Shown: positions 47,483-56,273 of the stretch, piece after piece
How the letters are laid out: each line of letters begins with the position of its first letter
Position numbering within the stretch: position 1 is the first letter of the stretch
From: Nostoc sp. UHCC 0702
GTDB taxonomy: Bacteria; Cyanobacteriota; Cyanobacteriia; Cyanobacteriales; Nostocaceae
DNA: 64,000 nt
Direction of reading: 5' to 3'
NCBI GenBank assembly: GCA_017164015.1
Contig: CP071065.1
Location: 2,260,501-2,324,500 of the forward strand
Notes under the pieces: generated by a model
The model's database searches: none
Told to the model about the DNA's origin: nothing
What the model saw: the letters and a program-made list of their open reading frames with translations, nothing else
Translations under genes and position numbers: made by a program

Positions 47483-48268
47483 ATGACTCAAATAACTGTA
47501 CGGCAGATGAATTTTGATTTTCCTGAAGCAATTGACAGGTATTGGTATGGTAACAGTCTCTTCAAAACACACTTTTTTAACAGCATTACGCTTTTGTTTC
47601 CTGATGGCGAGCAATTCATGCTTCGGACTCTCAAACGACAGTTAAAGCATATTGACAACCCCCAACTCAAGCAGGAAGTTTCAGCGTTTGTTGGTCAGGA
47701 AGCACAACATGCTGTTCAGCATGAGAAATTTTGGTATAACCTACGCCAGCAAGGTTATCAGTTTGACACGTATCTTCGCTTTCTGCGGTTTATTCTTTTT
47801 CAAGTTTGTGAAAATCAATTGAGTATCAAGTTCAAGTTAGCGATGATTGCAGGAGTTGAACATTTTACAAATGCAATAGCTGATCTAATCTTGAGAGAAG
47901 ATTTATTTGCAGAAGCAGAACCAAGAATGAAAGAGCTTTTTGAGTGGCATTCTGCTGAAGAGATTGAGCATAAAACAGTCGCATATGATGTTTTACAAAA
48001 TGTCACAAAAAATTACTTTATTCGTATACTAGGTATTTTCATTGCCTATACCTTTGTTTTAGGTTTTGTTAACCTGGGTTTAGTGATCATGCTATATCAG
48101 GACAAAAAATTTCTGAATATCAAAGTTTGGCAGGAAATGATCCAGTTCTTGTTTACCAAAGAAAAATTTGCCTTGAAAGTATTCTGGCACTCAATTGAAT
48201 ATTTCAGAATCAACTTCCATCCCTCACAAAAGGATAATCTGTTTTTAGCCAAGAAAGTTATTGGCTAA
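47483..48268 (+). CDS. PF10118-family ferritin-like metalloenzyme
   Basis: 261 residues. The helical metal-site motifs are GQEAQHAVQHEKF (about 72-84), GVEHFTNAIAD (about 130) and WHSAEEIEHKTVAYD (about 154-168): the E..H...E..H pattern of a di-metal four-helix bundle. The family is annotated as predicted metal-dependent hydrolase (PF10118), but the ligand pattern is that of di-iron oxygenases or desaturases. A hydrophobic segment follows (IFIAYTFVLGFVNLGLVIML, about 185-205), so membrane association is likely. It is the last gene of the cluster, directly before a repeat element. It could desaturate or oxygenate the polyene (inference). Confidence 0.75.
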   Translation: MTQITVRQMNFDFPEAIDRYWYGNSLFKTHFFNSITLLFPDGEQFMLRTLKRQLKHIDNPQLKQEVSAFVGQEAQHAVQHEKFWYNLRQQGYQFDTYLRFLRFILFQVCENQLSIKFKLAMIAGVEHFTNAIADLILREDLFAEAEPRMKELFEWHSAEEIEHKTVAYDVLQNVTKNYFIRILGIFIAYTFVLGFVNLGLVIMLYQDKKFLNIKVWQEMIQFLFTKEKFALKVFWHSIEYFRINFHPSQKDNLFLAKKVIG

Positions 48269-48270
48269 TT

Positions 48271-48430
48271 ATATCATGTCGGCTTGATTACTTATTAAAC
48301 CGTAAGAACCCCACCCCACCAAAGCGTAGCTTTGTTTCCATGCACCATTACCCCATTAAATTCGGGCTTAGCCCGAATTTAATGGGGGTTCCGAGTTACC
48401 CGTACACGGGGGGTTAGGGGTGGGGTGCAA
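48271..48430. mobile_element. Left half of an ATATCATGTCGG-type MITE with internal hairpin
   Basis: It begins with ATATCATGTCGGCTTGATTA and has the CCCCACCCCACC and GGGGTGGGGTGC arms of the nested element at 12990-13136. It carries a perfect 17-bp hairpin at 48351-48387 and then breaks off into the TPR gene. The matching right end is at about 50390-50437. Confidence 0.7.
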
Positions 48431-48446
48431 TCAGGAAGATTACAAA

Positions 48447-48854
48447 ATGGCAATTAAGGATTATGATAAAGCAATTCAGTTAAAACCTGAAGATTCTTAT
48501 GTTTATAAAGAGCGTGGCAGTTATCGTTTAGAAATAGAAGATTATAAAAGAGCAATTAATGATTATACTCAAGCTATAGAGCTAGAACCAGATGATGCTT
48601 ATTTATACAGCTATAGAGGAGATGTCTACTATGCAATTAGACATTATGTAAAAACAGTTGAAGATTATAACCAAGCAATTAATATAGAACCAGAAGAGGC
48701 ATATTTTTATCGAGAGCGTGCTTATTGTCGTTTGCAAAATAATGATGACAAAGGAACACTTGAGGATTTAAAAAAAGCAGCAGCACTATATATAAAGCAA
48801 GAGAATCTGGAGAATTACCACAAAATTTTAGAAGAAATTGAAAATATGTATTAA
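48447..48854 (+). CDS. TPR-repeat protein, probably N-terminally truncated
   Basis: 135 residues from the ATG at 48447 (AGGAAG upstream); the frame opens at 48420 inside the repeat element. Three tetratricopeptide repeats are recognisable (for example YVYKERGSYRLEIEDYKRAI and DAYLYSYRGDVYYAIRHYVK). The first is cut, starting mid-helix as NQEDYKMAIKDYDKAIQLKP, which suggests that the element displaced the original 5' part. It is a protein-protein interaction module. It may still be expressed from a start within the truncated repeat. Confidence 0.6.
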   Translation: MAIKDYDKAIQLKPEDSYVYKERGSYRLEIEDYKRAINDYTQAIELEPDDAYLYSYRGDVYYAIRHYVKTVEDYNQAINIEPEEAYFYRERAYCRLQNNDDKGTLEDLKKAAALYIKQENLENYHKILEEIENMY

Positions 48855-48870
48855 TATTTCAAACCATCAT

Positions 48871-48912
48871 TATACCAAGTATTTAACTTGTAAGTTAAAT
48901 ACTTGGTATAAA
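48871..48912. repeat. Perfect 19-bp hairpin after the TPR gene
   Basis: TTATACCAAGTATTTAACT and its exact complement flank a TGTA loop, 17 bp past the TPR stop. No T-run follows; it may be a mobile hairpin. Confidence 0.6.
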
Positions 48913-49008
48913 TTAGCCTATATTCATAGAGAATTGGTATAAATACAGTTTTAACACAGTATTGATGTTTAAAATTTGTGATTTCATAAATTAACGAAAT
49001 TTTTTTGA

Positions 49009-49031
49009 CCGACCGATTTATTCTCGGTCGG
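49009..49031 (+). terminator. Rho-independent terminator
   Basis: CCGACCGA / TCGGTCGG with a seven-base loop is followed by ATTTTCTATTTTTT on the plus strand. It would end transcription from the TPR gene and protect the convergent gene at 49048-49323. Confidence 0.65.
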
Positions 49032-49047
49032 ATTTTCTATTTTTTAA

Positions 49048-49323
49048 TTACAGTTTCCTCCTGGAAATTTTCTCCTTCATTTTTTTTACAAGTTCCCTCT
49101 TGGCTATTTTTTCTTGTTGAACTTTTTTAATCACAAATAGTCGTAATTTTTTATAGTCCAAATTTTTTCTAATAGCGTAACTACCGATAGTACCCATCAA
49201 AGAGCTACTGCGTCTGTCTTTAGATGCTGTTTGGGAAACAACCGACGCTCCTAACTTACTAGATAACCAAATGTAAAATGGTAATTTAGCCTTTGGAGGT
49301 GTCTTATCAGACTTATGTATCAT
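49048..49323 (-). CDS. Small basic hypothetical protein
   Basis: 91 residues, very rich in Lys and Arg, especially the C-terminal third (KKVQQEKIAKRELVKKMKEK). An AAGGT lies before the ATG. There is no recognised domain, signal peptide or membrane segment. It is convergent with the TPR gene. Nucleic-acid or membrane-surface binding would fit its charge, but this is speculation. Confidence 0.5.
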   Translation of the reverse strand: MIHKSDKTPPKAKLPFYIWLSSKLGASVVSQTASKDRRSSSLMGTIGSYAIRKNLDYKKLRLFVIKKVQQEKIAKRELVKKMKEKISRRKL

Positions 49324-49707
49324 ATTTTACCTTGTATTGTTTTGTCGTTGTATCTCCCTTGAAAGAGTAGAAATAACCTTCAGCATAGATCGACAGTAAA
49401 AAAGCCCATACAAAACGAGTTTCTAGCCGAGGGGCTATCACACTTCAAAATTGCATGAGCTTCTACTAAAGATATCCTAACATAATCCTAGAGATTTTAC
49501 GGTTTCGTTTTGATGAAGATATTTCATATTTTGCTTCGTTTATACTATGGTTCCGAGCGTGACAGTAAATCATCCAGCGATCGCTACTGTGCCCAAGACT
49601 GTATCATAATTTTTGCAGAAATTGGCTAAATGTAAGAGGCTGAGGCTTTGGATTTAGAGATTAAAATAGAGTTAGGAAAGGTAGAGTTTACTTGATTAGG
49701 AGATTCT
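49324..49707. other. Intergenic before the toxin-antitoxin pair
   Basis: 384 bp without a gene; it probably contains the TA promoter. The sequence just before each antitoxin copy is similar (AGAGGCTGA...TTTGGATTTAGAGAT at 49636 and AGAGGCTGA...TTTGGATGTAGAGAT at 50211). Confidence 0.5.
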
Positions 49708-49938
49708 ATGATGAATTTACAAGAAATTATTAATTCTATTGAAAGTTTACCCACAGAAGAGCGAGAGTATTTATTTGAGTTTCTTCGCCAGCAACGAATT
49801 GAGAATCGACGGGTTGAAATTTTGGCTAATGCTCAGGAAGTGATGCAGGCTTTTAAGGATGGGACAGCAAAGAGAGGAAACGTTGATGATTTGATCGCTG
49901 ATTTACTAGGAGATGATGATGGAAGTTGTCTGGAGTAG
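49708..49938 (+). CDS. Antitoxin of a RelE-type toxin-antitoxin pair
   Basis: 76 residues, AGGAG before the ATG. Small, acidic at the C-terminus (LIADLLGDDDGS), with an N-terminal helix LQEIINSIESLPTEEREYLF. It overlaps the toxin start, as is usual for type II antitoxins that bind and neutralise the toxin and repress the promoter. A second, broken copy of this gene lies just downstream at 50282. Confidence 0.7.
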   Translation: MMNLQEIINSIESLPTEEREYLFEFLRQQRIENRRVEILANAQEVMQAFKDGTAKRGNVDDLIADLLGDDDGSCLE

Positions 49939-50200
49939 TGGATTTAAGCGGTCTTTTAGGAAGATTACAAAGAAAAACCCGCAATTAAAGAATCAAATTA
50001 TTAATGTATTAAGGCTTTTGGCAGATGATCCATTTACACCGTCTTTGAAGTCTCATAAGTTAACAGGAAATTTAGCGGGGTTATGGTCTTGTTCTGTTGC
50101 TTATGATTGTAGAATTATCTTTAATTTGTCTGATGATGAGAAGTTGTTAGAAATGGTTATTTTATTGATTGATATTGGCAGCCATGATGAAGTTTATTAA
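49919..50200 (+). CDS. RelE/YafQ-family toxin (mRNA interferase)
   Basis: 93 residues if translation starts at the third of three consecutive ATGs (49919), where AGGAG is 6-8 bases upstream. The fold signatures include FKRSFRKITKKNPQLKNQI, HKLTGNLAGLWSCSVAYDCR and the C-terminal IIFNLSDDEKLLEMVILLIDIGSHDEVY, matching RelE/StbE toxins, which cleave mRNA at the ribosome. It overlaps the antitoxin by about 20 bp, so the two are co-translated. It appears intact. Confidence 0.8.
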   Translation: MEVVWSSGFKRSFRKITKKNPQLKNQIINVLRLLADDPFTPSLKSHKLTGNLAGLWSCSVAYDCRIIFNLSDDEKLLEMVILLIDIGSHDEVY

Positions 50201-50281
50201 GTGGTAAAATAGAGGCTGAAACTTTGGATGTAGAGATGAAAATGATTCAGCCAAGTTAGGGTTTACTTTCGAGGAGGTTCT

Positions 50282-50388
50282 ATGATGAATTTACAAGAAA
50301 TTATTAATTCTATTGAAAGTTTGCCTACAGCATAACGGGACTATTTGTTTGAGGTTATTCGTAAAAAAAATTTAGATGCGTTCGCCCT
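50282..50388 (+). pseudogene. Truncated second copy of the antitoxin gene
   Basis: The first codons (MMNLQEIINSIESLPT) and the GAGGAGGTTCT leader are nearly identical to the antitoxin at 49708. A TAA follows after 17 codons, and the rest decays until a MITE right end begins. It is evidence of a tandem duplication of the TA locus with later loss. Confidence 0.8.
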
Positions 50389-50389
50389 G

Positions 50390-50437
50390 GGGGTGCAATG
50401 ACTGTGGGAATCATAACTAATTTACCCGACATGATAT
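50390..50437. mobile_element. Right half of an ATATCATGTCGG-type MITE
   Basis: GGGGGTGCAATGACTGTGGG and the terminal CCGACATGATAT, the exact complement of ATATCATGTCGG at 48271. The left half is missing here. Confidence 0.65.
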
Positions 50438-50534
50438 TACACATCACCCTCAAAGCGGGTCAAAGTTCAGGGAGCAGGGGGAGCGAAGAAGTAACAATTA
50501 ATAATTCTCTTCCTCCCCAGCCTCCAATTAGTTG

Positions 50535-51980
50535 CTAATTAGCTGCTGCTATTGCTTTACTCAATCGCAACTTGTCTAAATTAATTTGATTTAGCAGTAA
50601 CCAGGATTGGATCAGGTCTGGGCCATGCACGTCTCCAGTTAAGGCTGCTCTGAGCGATCGCATCACTAAGCCTTTTTTGACGTTTTGCGCTTTGACTACC
50701 TGTTTAATAATCTCCTGGGCGGCTGTTTCTGTAAGTTGGGGCTGATTTTCTAAAGCTGTGATAATTCCCTTTAAAGCCGCAGCAGAACCTGGTTGATTGA
50801 GTTGCTGGCTGGCTTCATCGCTAAATTCCACTGTTTCGCTAAAAAACAGTTGACTCATGGCTACAGCATCTACCAAACGAGTTAAACTCTGACTAATTAA
50901 AGCTACTAACTGCTCTAACCAAGGGCGTTCTCGTCCTGCATCAAATTTATATCCTGCTTCTTGCCAATAAGGTATAACTAAATCTGTCAATTTATCGATT
51001 GGCGTATTGTGGATATACTGACTGTTCAACCAATCGAGTTTAGCCCAATCAAATTTCGCACCTGCTTTATTCACCCGCTCAAACGTAAACTCTTTGGCTG
51101 CTGCTTCTAAGGTAAATATTTCCTGAGTAGCCTCTGGTGGCGACCAACCTAGTAATGTCATGTAATTGACCAAGCCTTCAGCGGTGAAGCCCATTTGCTT
51201 AAAGTCAGAAATGGAAGTAACTCCATCCCGCTTAGAAAGCTTGCGTCCTTCCATATTCAAAATCAGGGGTGAGTGGGCAAATTCTGGGATTTTTGCACCT
51301 AAAGCTTCATACAGCAGAATTTGCTTAGCAGTGTTGGCTATGTGGTCTTCTCCCCGGATGACATGGGTAATTTGCATGTCTATGTCATCAACTACAACCA
51401 CAAAGTTGTATAGTGGTTGACCAATACCTGCTTCTCTTGCACGGGCGATGACCATATCACCACCTAAATCGCTACCTCGCCAACTCATGCTTCCCCGTAC
51501 TAAGTCATTCCAGACAATTTCTCGCTCATCTGGAATTTTGAAGCGAATTACAAAGCTGCGTCCTTCGGCTTTGTAAGCGGCTTCTTGTTCTGGGGTGAGG
51601 TTGCGGTGACGGTTATCGTAGCGGGGGGCTTCGCCTCTAGCTTTTTGCCCTTCTCGTAGTGCTTCTAATTCTTCAGATGTGGTGTAGCAGCGATAAGCTA
51701 ATCCTTGCTCTAGAAGTTTTTCTACCGCTTGTTTATATAAATCTAGGCGTTGGGATTGGAAAAATGGGCCTTCATCCCAGTTTAATCCTAGCCAGCGCAA
51801 ACCGCTGAGGATATTTTCAGTATATTCGGGGCGCGATCGCTCTAGGTCTGTGTCTTCGATTCGCAGGATAAATTTCCCACCGTGGTGGCGGGCAAATAAC
51901 CAGTTAAATACAGCGGTTCTGGCTGTACCAATATGTAAATTTCCGGTTGGACTCGGAGCTATACGGACTCTAACAGTCAC
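50535..51980 (-). CDS. gltX: Glutamyl-tRNA synthetase
   Basis: 481 residues, the normal bacterial size. A class I aminoacyl-tRNA synthetase: the HIGH-type motif [16 protein letters not shown] near residues 8-22 and the KMSKS-type KLSKRDG near residue 250. FILRIEDTD and VIRGEDHI are further GluRS signatures. It charges tRNA-Glu in the cytoplasm. In cyanobacteria a single non-discriminating GluRS usually also charges tRNA-Gln (known family biology, not visible here). tRNA-Asp lies 150 bp upstream on the same strand. It is clearly a core chromosomal gene. Confidence 0.97.
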   Translation of the reverse strand: MTVRVRIAPSPTGNLHIGTARTAVFNWLFARHHGGKFILRIEDTDLERSRPEYTENILSGLRWLGLNWDEGPFFQSQRLDLYKQAVEKLLEQGLAYRCYTTSEELEALREGQKARGEAPRYDNRHRNLTPEQEAAYKAEGRSFVIRFKIPDEREIVWNDLVRGSMSWRGSDLGGDMVIARAREAGIGQPLYNFVVVVDDIDMQITHVIRGEDHIANTAKQILLYEALGAKIPEFAHSPLILNMEGRKLSKRDGVTSISDFKQMGFTAEGLVNYMTLLGWSPPEATQEIFTLEAAAKEFTFERVNKAGAKFDWAKLDWLNSQYIHNTPIDKLTDLVIPYWQEAGYKFDAGRERPWLEQLVALISQSLTRLVDAVAMSQLFFSETVEFSDEASQQLNQPGSAAALKGIITALENQPQLTETAAQEIIKQVVKAQNVKKGLVMRSLRAALTGDVHGPDLIQSWLLLNQINLDKLRLSKAIAAAN

Positions 51981-52128
51981 AGTTGATTCTCTCTTTCACA
52001 AAGCATGATTAATATAACAAGTGCTGAGTTAGTTGACTGATGACTGTTAACAGGCATTGGTCAAAAAGAAGTACTGCAAGTCACCCTTTTTACCTGATAA
52101 CTCGATGTCCATTAACTCAGCTTTTTTA

Positions 52129-52202
52129 CGGGACTGACGGGGCTCGAACCCGCAACTTCCGCCGTGACAGGGCGGTGCTCTAACCAATTGAACTACAGTC
52201 CC
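52129..52202 (-). tRNA. trnD: tRNA-Asp (GUC)
   Basis: A 74-base cloverleaf read on the minus strand: acceptor GGGACTG pairing with CAGTCCC, anticodon loop CTGTCAC with anticodon GTC, T-arm GGGTTCGAGCCC, discriminator G. No CCA is encoded. Confidence 0.97.
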
Positions 52203-52314
52203 TTAATTGGCAACTTTCTTAGTATGCCTATTTTTTTTCTATTTGTCAAGTGTTTTGGAGTGAGTAGTTCAAATTTTTTTGCCTGTCCCACTCCCACATT
52301 GTAACATACCATCT

Positions 52315-53835
52315 TTAATTAGATACTACAAACTGTGATTTTGATGCCAGATGCCGTAGTATGCGGGATTGCAGTTGTTTATACTGCTGCTTTAATAAAT
52401 GTTTACTCAATTGGGGTTGAGCAGAATGTGGTAGTTTTTTGCTTTGTTCTAGCCAAACTTTCAGTGTTTGGCGTTGAGTAGGATCGATTTGACAGCTGAG
52501 AATATTGGCGCAAGCATGGGGTGCTTCTAGGGTAAAGCAAATCAAAGGGTAGCGTTCATTTTCTGCCAATGAACTTACCATTTGATGAACTTGGGGATTT
52601 TGCATGTCTAGGTAGCAGGGTAGCCACTTGGGGCCAAGTTCTTGATTATAGAGTACTGTCACCCATAGCAGCATCGGGTGGGGAGATGTGACGAAAATAA
52701 ACTGGCTGTAACGTTGAGAAAAGACACGTTTTTTAATTTCTTGTTTAGGTAACATCAGCCATAGTGTGGCCATAGTTCCTTGTGTGGTGTCTAGAAGTTG
52801 GGGAAAAACTATTTCTTGAATGGGTTTATCTTGGGGCCACACAAGTTGCCAAAAGGATTGTTCTACTGCTAGAGGTAATCCAGAACCGAAGTGATTGTTA
52901 GGGGTGGTTCTGGAGGACAAATTTGTGGGGAAGTTGGGACAATTGGACTTTTCTAGATTATTTAATATTTGCAGAATTGCCGTCATATTTTGCGGGCGAT
53001 CGCTTGCATTTTTCGCCAGACAAGCCATGATTAAATCGTTGAGTTGCTGGGGTATTTTCAGTTGGGGTTTAACGTCTGCGATCGCTCGTGGTGCTTCAAA
53101 GTGATGTGCTTTATACCAAGCACCAAATAAGTCTGTTTCTGGCTTCCAAGGTTTAACACCTGTGAGCATCTCAAACATCATTACGCCCAAGCTATAAATA
53201 TCAGAGCGACTATCTAAGTCTCCCCCTTCTAGTTGTTCTGGAGAAGAGTAAGGTAAGGTGCCATTAAATCCCTTACTTGTACTAACTGAAGTTGCATAAT
53301 TGACAAATTTAGCGATGCCAAAATCAAGAATTTTGACTAACTGACCCAATATTGGGTCGGGGACAACTAATATATTAGCTGGCTTAATATCTCGATGAAC
53401 TAGTGGATAAGTTTTGCCATCAATATTAATACCTTGATGAGCGCATTGCAAACCTAAACAAATTTGGCGTGCCAGGGTCAAAAATTTGGGTATAGGCATG
53501 GGAATTAAATCTTTCAAACTCCTGCCATTCAGATATTCCATCACATAGAATGGTTTACCTTCTTCACTGATCCCGTAATCATATGCCCGCACAATATGTA
53601 GACTTTTTTGGCTTAAAGCTGCACTTGTGCTTGCTTCTCGCTCAAAGTCTTTTTGCATCTTGTCGTTGACGAAAGTTTGTGAAAGAAATTTAACTGCTAC
53701 TGGTATTCCTCCTAATAAAACATCCTCTGCTAAAAAAACTTCGCCCATGCCTCCCTTTCCAATTAACTGTTTAAGTTGGTAACGCTTGGCAAGTAGCCCT
53801 GTAGTCTGTGGTGATGCAAATACCCTTTTATTCAC
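52315..53835 (-). CDS. Eukaryotic-type Ser/Thr protein kinase, copy 1
   Basis: 506 residues. N-terminal Hanks-type kinase (about 15-285): glycine loop IGKGGMGEVFLAE, catalytic Lys in VAVKFL, HRDIKPANILV, DFGIAKF and SDIYSLGVMMFEMLTG. There is no transmembrane segment or PASTA domain, so it is cytoplasmic. The C-terminal 190 residues (WPQDKPIQEIVFPQLL to the end) are not a known kinase accessory domain but are shared with the adjacent kinase at 53922, with MLLWVTVLY conserved. Phosphorylation targets are unknown. The two kinases are tandem on the same strand (86 bp apart) and may be co-transcribed. Confidence 0.9.
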   Translation of the reverse strand: MNKRVFASPQTTGLLAKRYQLKQLIGKGGMGEVFLAEDVLLGGIPVAVKFLSQTFVNDKMQKDFEREASTSAALSQKSLHIVRAYDYGISEEGKPFYVMEYLNGRSLKDLIPMPIPKFLTLARQICLGLQCAHQGINIDGKTYPLVHRDIKPANILVVPDPILGQLVKILDFGIAKFVNYATSVSTSKGFNGTLPYSSPEQLEGGDLDSRSDIYSLGVMMFEMLTGVKPWKPETDLFGAWYKAHHFEAPRAIADVKPQLKIPQQLNDLIMACLAKNASDRPQNMTAILQILNNLEKSNCPNFPTNLSSRTTPNNHFGSGLPLAVEQSFWQLVWPQDKPIQEIVFPQLLDTTQGTMATLWLMLPKQEIKKRVFSQRYSQFIFVTSPHPMLLWVTVLYNQELGPKWLPCYLDMQNPQVHQMVSSLAENERYPLICFTLEAPHACANILSCQIDPTQRQTLKVWLEQSKKLPHSAQPQLSKHLLKQQYKQLQSRILRHLASKSQFVVSN

Positions 53836-53921
53836 TTTTAGAACCTCTGCTGTTACCGTTATTAAAACTTAGCTTTTAGCAATTTTAGATCATATCAACT
53901 ATAAACTAATTTTAGGAAATT

Positions 53922-55511
53922 TTACTGAGGTGCCAAAATATGTAAAAATCTCTCAAATAAGTTAGAAACCCAATTTGTAAAACTAGTTTTGCCCATCTGT
54001 GGTTCGACTGCTAAATTTTGCACGATTTCTAACTTAAGTTTTTGGTATTCTGTTTTTAGCAAATGTTTGGCTTGCTTAGATGTAATCAATTCATTTGCTT
54101 GTTGATTGGATAACCAATCTACAAGTTGTTGTCGCTGGTAAGCAGTGAGGATTAAAGTCATAACACGGACACAGGTACTTGGTTCTTCTAAAGCAAAAAA
54201 TAACAAATGATAGTAACCTTTTTCTGCTAAACTATGGACTATCTTTTGCCCCCGATTATCTTTCATATCTAAAAAACAAGATAACCAACGTGTCAGAGAA
54301 ATCTGGGCATCATATAGCACTGTCACCCACAAGAGCATTGGGTATACATGCATTTTGCCAATAAATTCAATGCTATGATTGTTATCTAATAATTTAGCAA
54401 TCTCTTCTTGGGGTAACATTGCCCAAAAAGTTGGTACAGTACCTTGAGATGTATGTAATAAATTAGGAAAACCAATTGGAGCTATTGGTTTATTTTTTGG
54501 CCAATTTTTCTGAAAACACTCTTTTTCTGAGATTGAAGTTACAGGAACTAATTGTACTGCGGGTACGGTTTGCCAGATGTCGCTAATATTGGTTTGACAA
54601 TCATTAAGTTGTAATTTAATAATTTCTAATAATTTTAAAATTTTGCTCATATTTTCTGGGCGATCGCTCACTTCTTTAGACAAACACATCATCACTAATT
54701 GTTGTATTTCCTGCGGTACTTTGACTTGAGAATTCACTTCTTCAAATGCAGGTGGTGTTTGAAAGCGATGAGCCTGATACCAACTACCAAATGATTGACT
54801 TTCTGTATGAAATGGATGTTTACCTGTCAACATTTCAAACATCAGTACTCCCAAACTGTAAATATCAGAACGTACATCTAGAAGTTTGCGTCCTTCCATG
54901 TGTTCTGGAGAACAGTAAGGTAAACTACCAATAAAAGAATCAGTGAGTGTCATCCCACTTCGTTCTGTTAAAAACTTGGCAATACCAAAGTCGAGAATTT
55001 TCACAATCTCACCTTTAGTATCTTCAATAATGAATATATTTTCTGGTTTAATATCTCGATGAAGAACGGGGTAAATTTCTCCTTTGAGGCTGATACCTTG
55101 GTGAGCGCACTGTAAACCTAAACAAATTTGCTGACAAATCTCTATAAATCTAGCGATCGCTAGTGGCTCAACTTTGAGAATCTGTTTTAAATTTTTCCCT
55201 CGAAGGTATTCCATGACAAAATATGGAGCTTTATCTTCTGTCACGCCATAACTCAACACACGCACAATATTTTTACTTTTACGCCCCAATTGAGCGCCAA
55301 TAAAAATTTCTCTACCAAAGCGTTGGGATATTTGCTGATTTGCTAAATTCACCATGAGAATTTTGATTGCAACTTGTTTACTATCTCTGGCTGTATCCTT
55401 AGCCAGGTAAACTCTACCCATTCCTCCCTTGCCAATCAAGTCTGTTATTAAATAGCGGTTATTTAAAAACTTTCCAATATAAATATCTACTTCTGTTTTA
55501 GGAATTACCAT
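53922..55511 (-). CDS. Eukaryotic-type Ser/Thr protein kinase, copy 2
   Basis: 529 residues with kinase features IGKGGMGRVYLAKD, VAIKILM, HRDIKPENIFII, DFGIAKF and YCSPEHMEGR (about residues 18-300). The C-terminal region (WPKNKPIAPIGFPNLLHTSQ, MLLWVTVLYD, then a basic tail) matches that of copy 1. It is the upstream gene of the pair and follows a 0.76-kb AT-rich intergenic region. It is cytoplasmic and probably a sensor kinase whose input is the shared C-terminal domain (inference). Confidence 0.9.
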   Translation of the reverse strand: MVIPKTEVDIYIGKFLNNRYLITDLIGKGGMGRVYLAKDTARDSKQVAIKILMVNLANQQISQRFGREIFIGAQLGRKSKNIVRVLSYGVTEDKAPYFVMEYLRGKNLKQILKVEPLAIARFIEICQQICLGLQCAHQGISLKGEIYPVLHRDIKPENIFIIEDTKGEIVKILDFGIAKFLTERSGMTLTDSFIGSLPYCSPEHMEGRKLLDVRSDIYSLGVLMFEMLTGKHPFHTESQSFGSWYQAHRFQTPPAFEEVNSQVKVPQEIQQLVMMCLSKEVSDRPENMSKILKLLEIIKLQLNDCQTNISDIWQTVPAVQLVPVTSISEKECFQKNWPKNKPIAPIGFPNLLHTSQGTVPTFWAMLPQEEIAKLLDNNHSIEFIGKMHVYPMLLWVTVLYDAQISLTRWLSCFLDMKDNRGQKIVHSLAEKGYYHLLFFALEEPSTCVRVMTLILTAYQRQQLVDWLSNQQANELITSKQAKHLLKTEYQKLKLEIVQNLAVEPQMGKTSFTNWVSNLFERFLHILAPQ

Positions 55512-56273
55512 ATTTGGAAATTGTACGCTATTAAATCAGTTATAATTACTAATAATTAATTATTAAAACTAATTAATTATATCTTGCAAATTATCTAATT
55601 AATTAGAATTTAATAATTTGATGTATAAATAGATAAAAATTGTCTTTGAATTTTCATCAAGTTAATTAAAAATATTGAACAATACTTCTTAAACATTATG
55701 TAACATATTTGTTAAGCAAATTGTATGGGGAAATTTACTGAATCCATCAATATGCTGGATTGATTGGTTATGATACAGCAGTGAATCCACGTAAAAAAGC
55801 AAAAATAATATAATAAATTATCTATAAATTATATCTTGATTCCTTGATATAAATCTGAAAATATTAACCTGTTATCAGTAATACTTAGAGATGGCAATTA
55901 GGTATTGAACGACGATGCCTTTTTAAGTGCCAAGGCTTTTTTACCTTTTGCATAAATAAATTTACTTGCTCATTCTTCCCCTATTCTCTATTTTCTGTGC
56001 TTGCTCAATGCCAGTGAACAATTAACAGGTAGTCGAACATAATATTTGATAGCTTGCTCAGTAGGGACATCGCTAACACATAGTTGCTCATCTTCCCTCC
56101 GATAAACCACCCAATTAGCACAAAATTAAATACAACAGCAGGTACTCCCAAAATTACGGTGTTGAAATAATTAATTTCATCCTAATTTCATTTTTAAATG
56201 AAACACTAGTGTCAGAGTGCTTTTTAGCGCTGGCAATTCCTGATGCTCTATACTCAAGGACTTTTCAATTGCG
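55512..56273. other. Intergenic, very AT-rich
   Basis: 762 bp with many AATTAATTA runs and no supportable gene. It holds the kinase promoter on one side and the leader of the broken efflux operon on the other. Confidence 0.6.

Noticed and set aside
28813..48268. Calling this a true enediyne cluster
   Set aside because: The TEBC thioesterase and other core enediyne genes apart from the PKS and DUF1702 are not recognised in the window, so only the synthase type is claimed.
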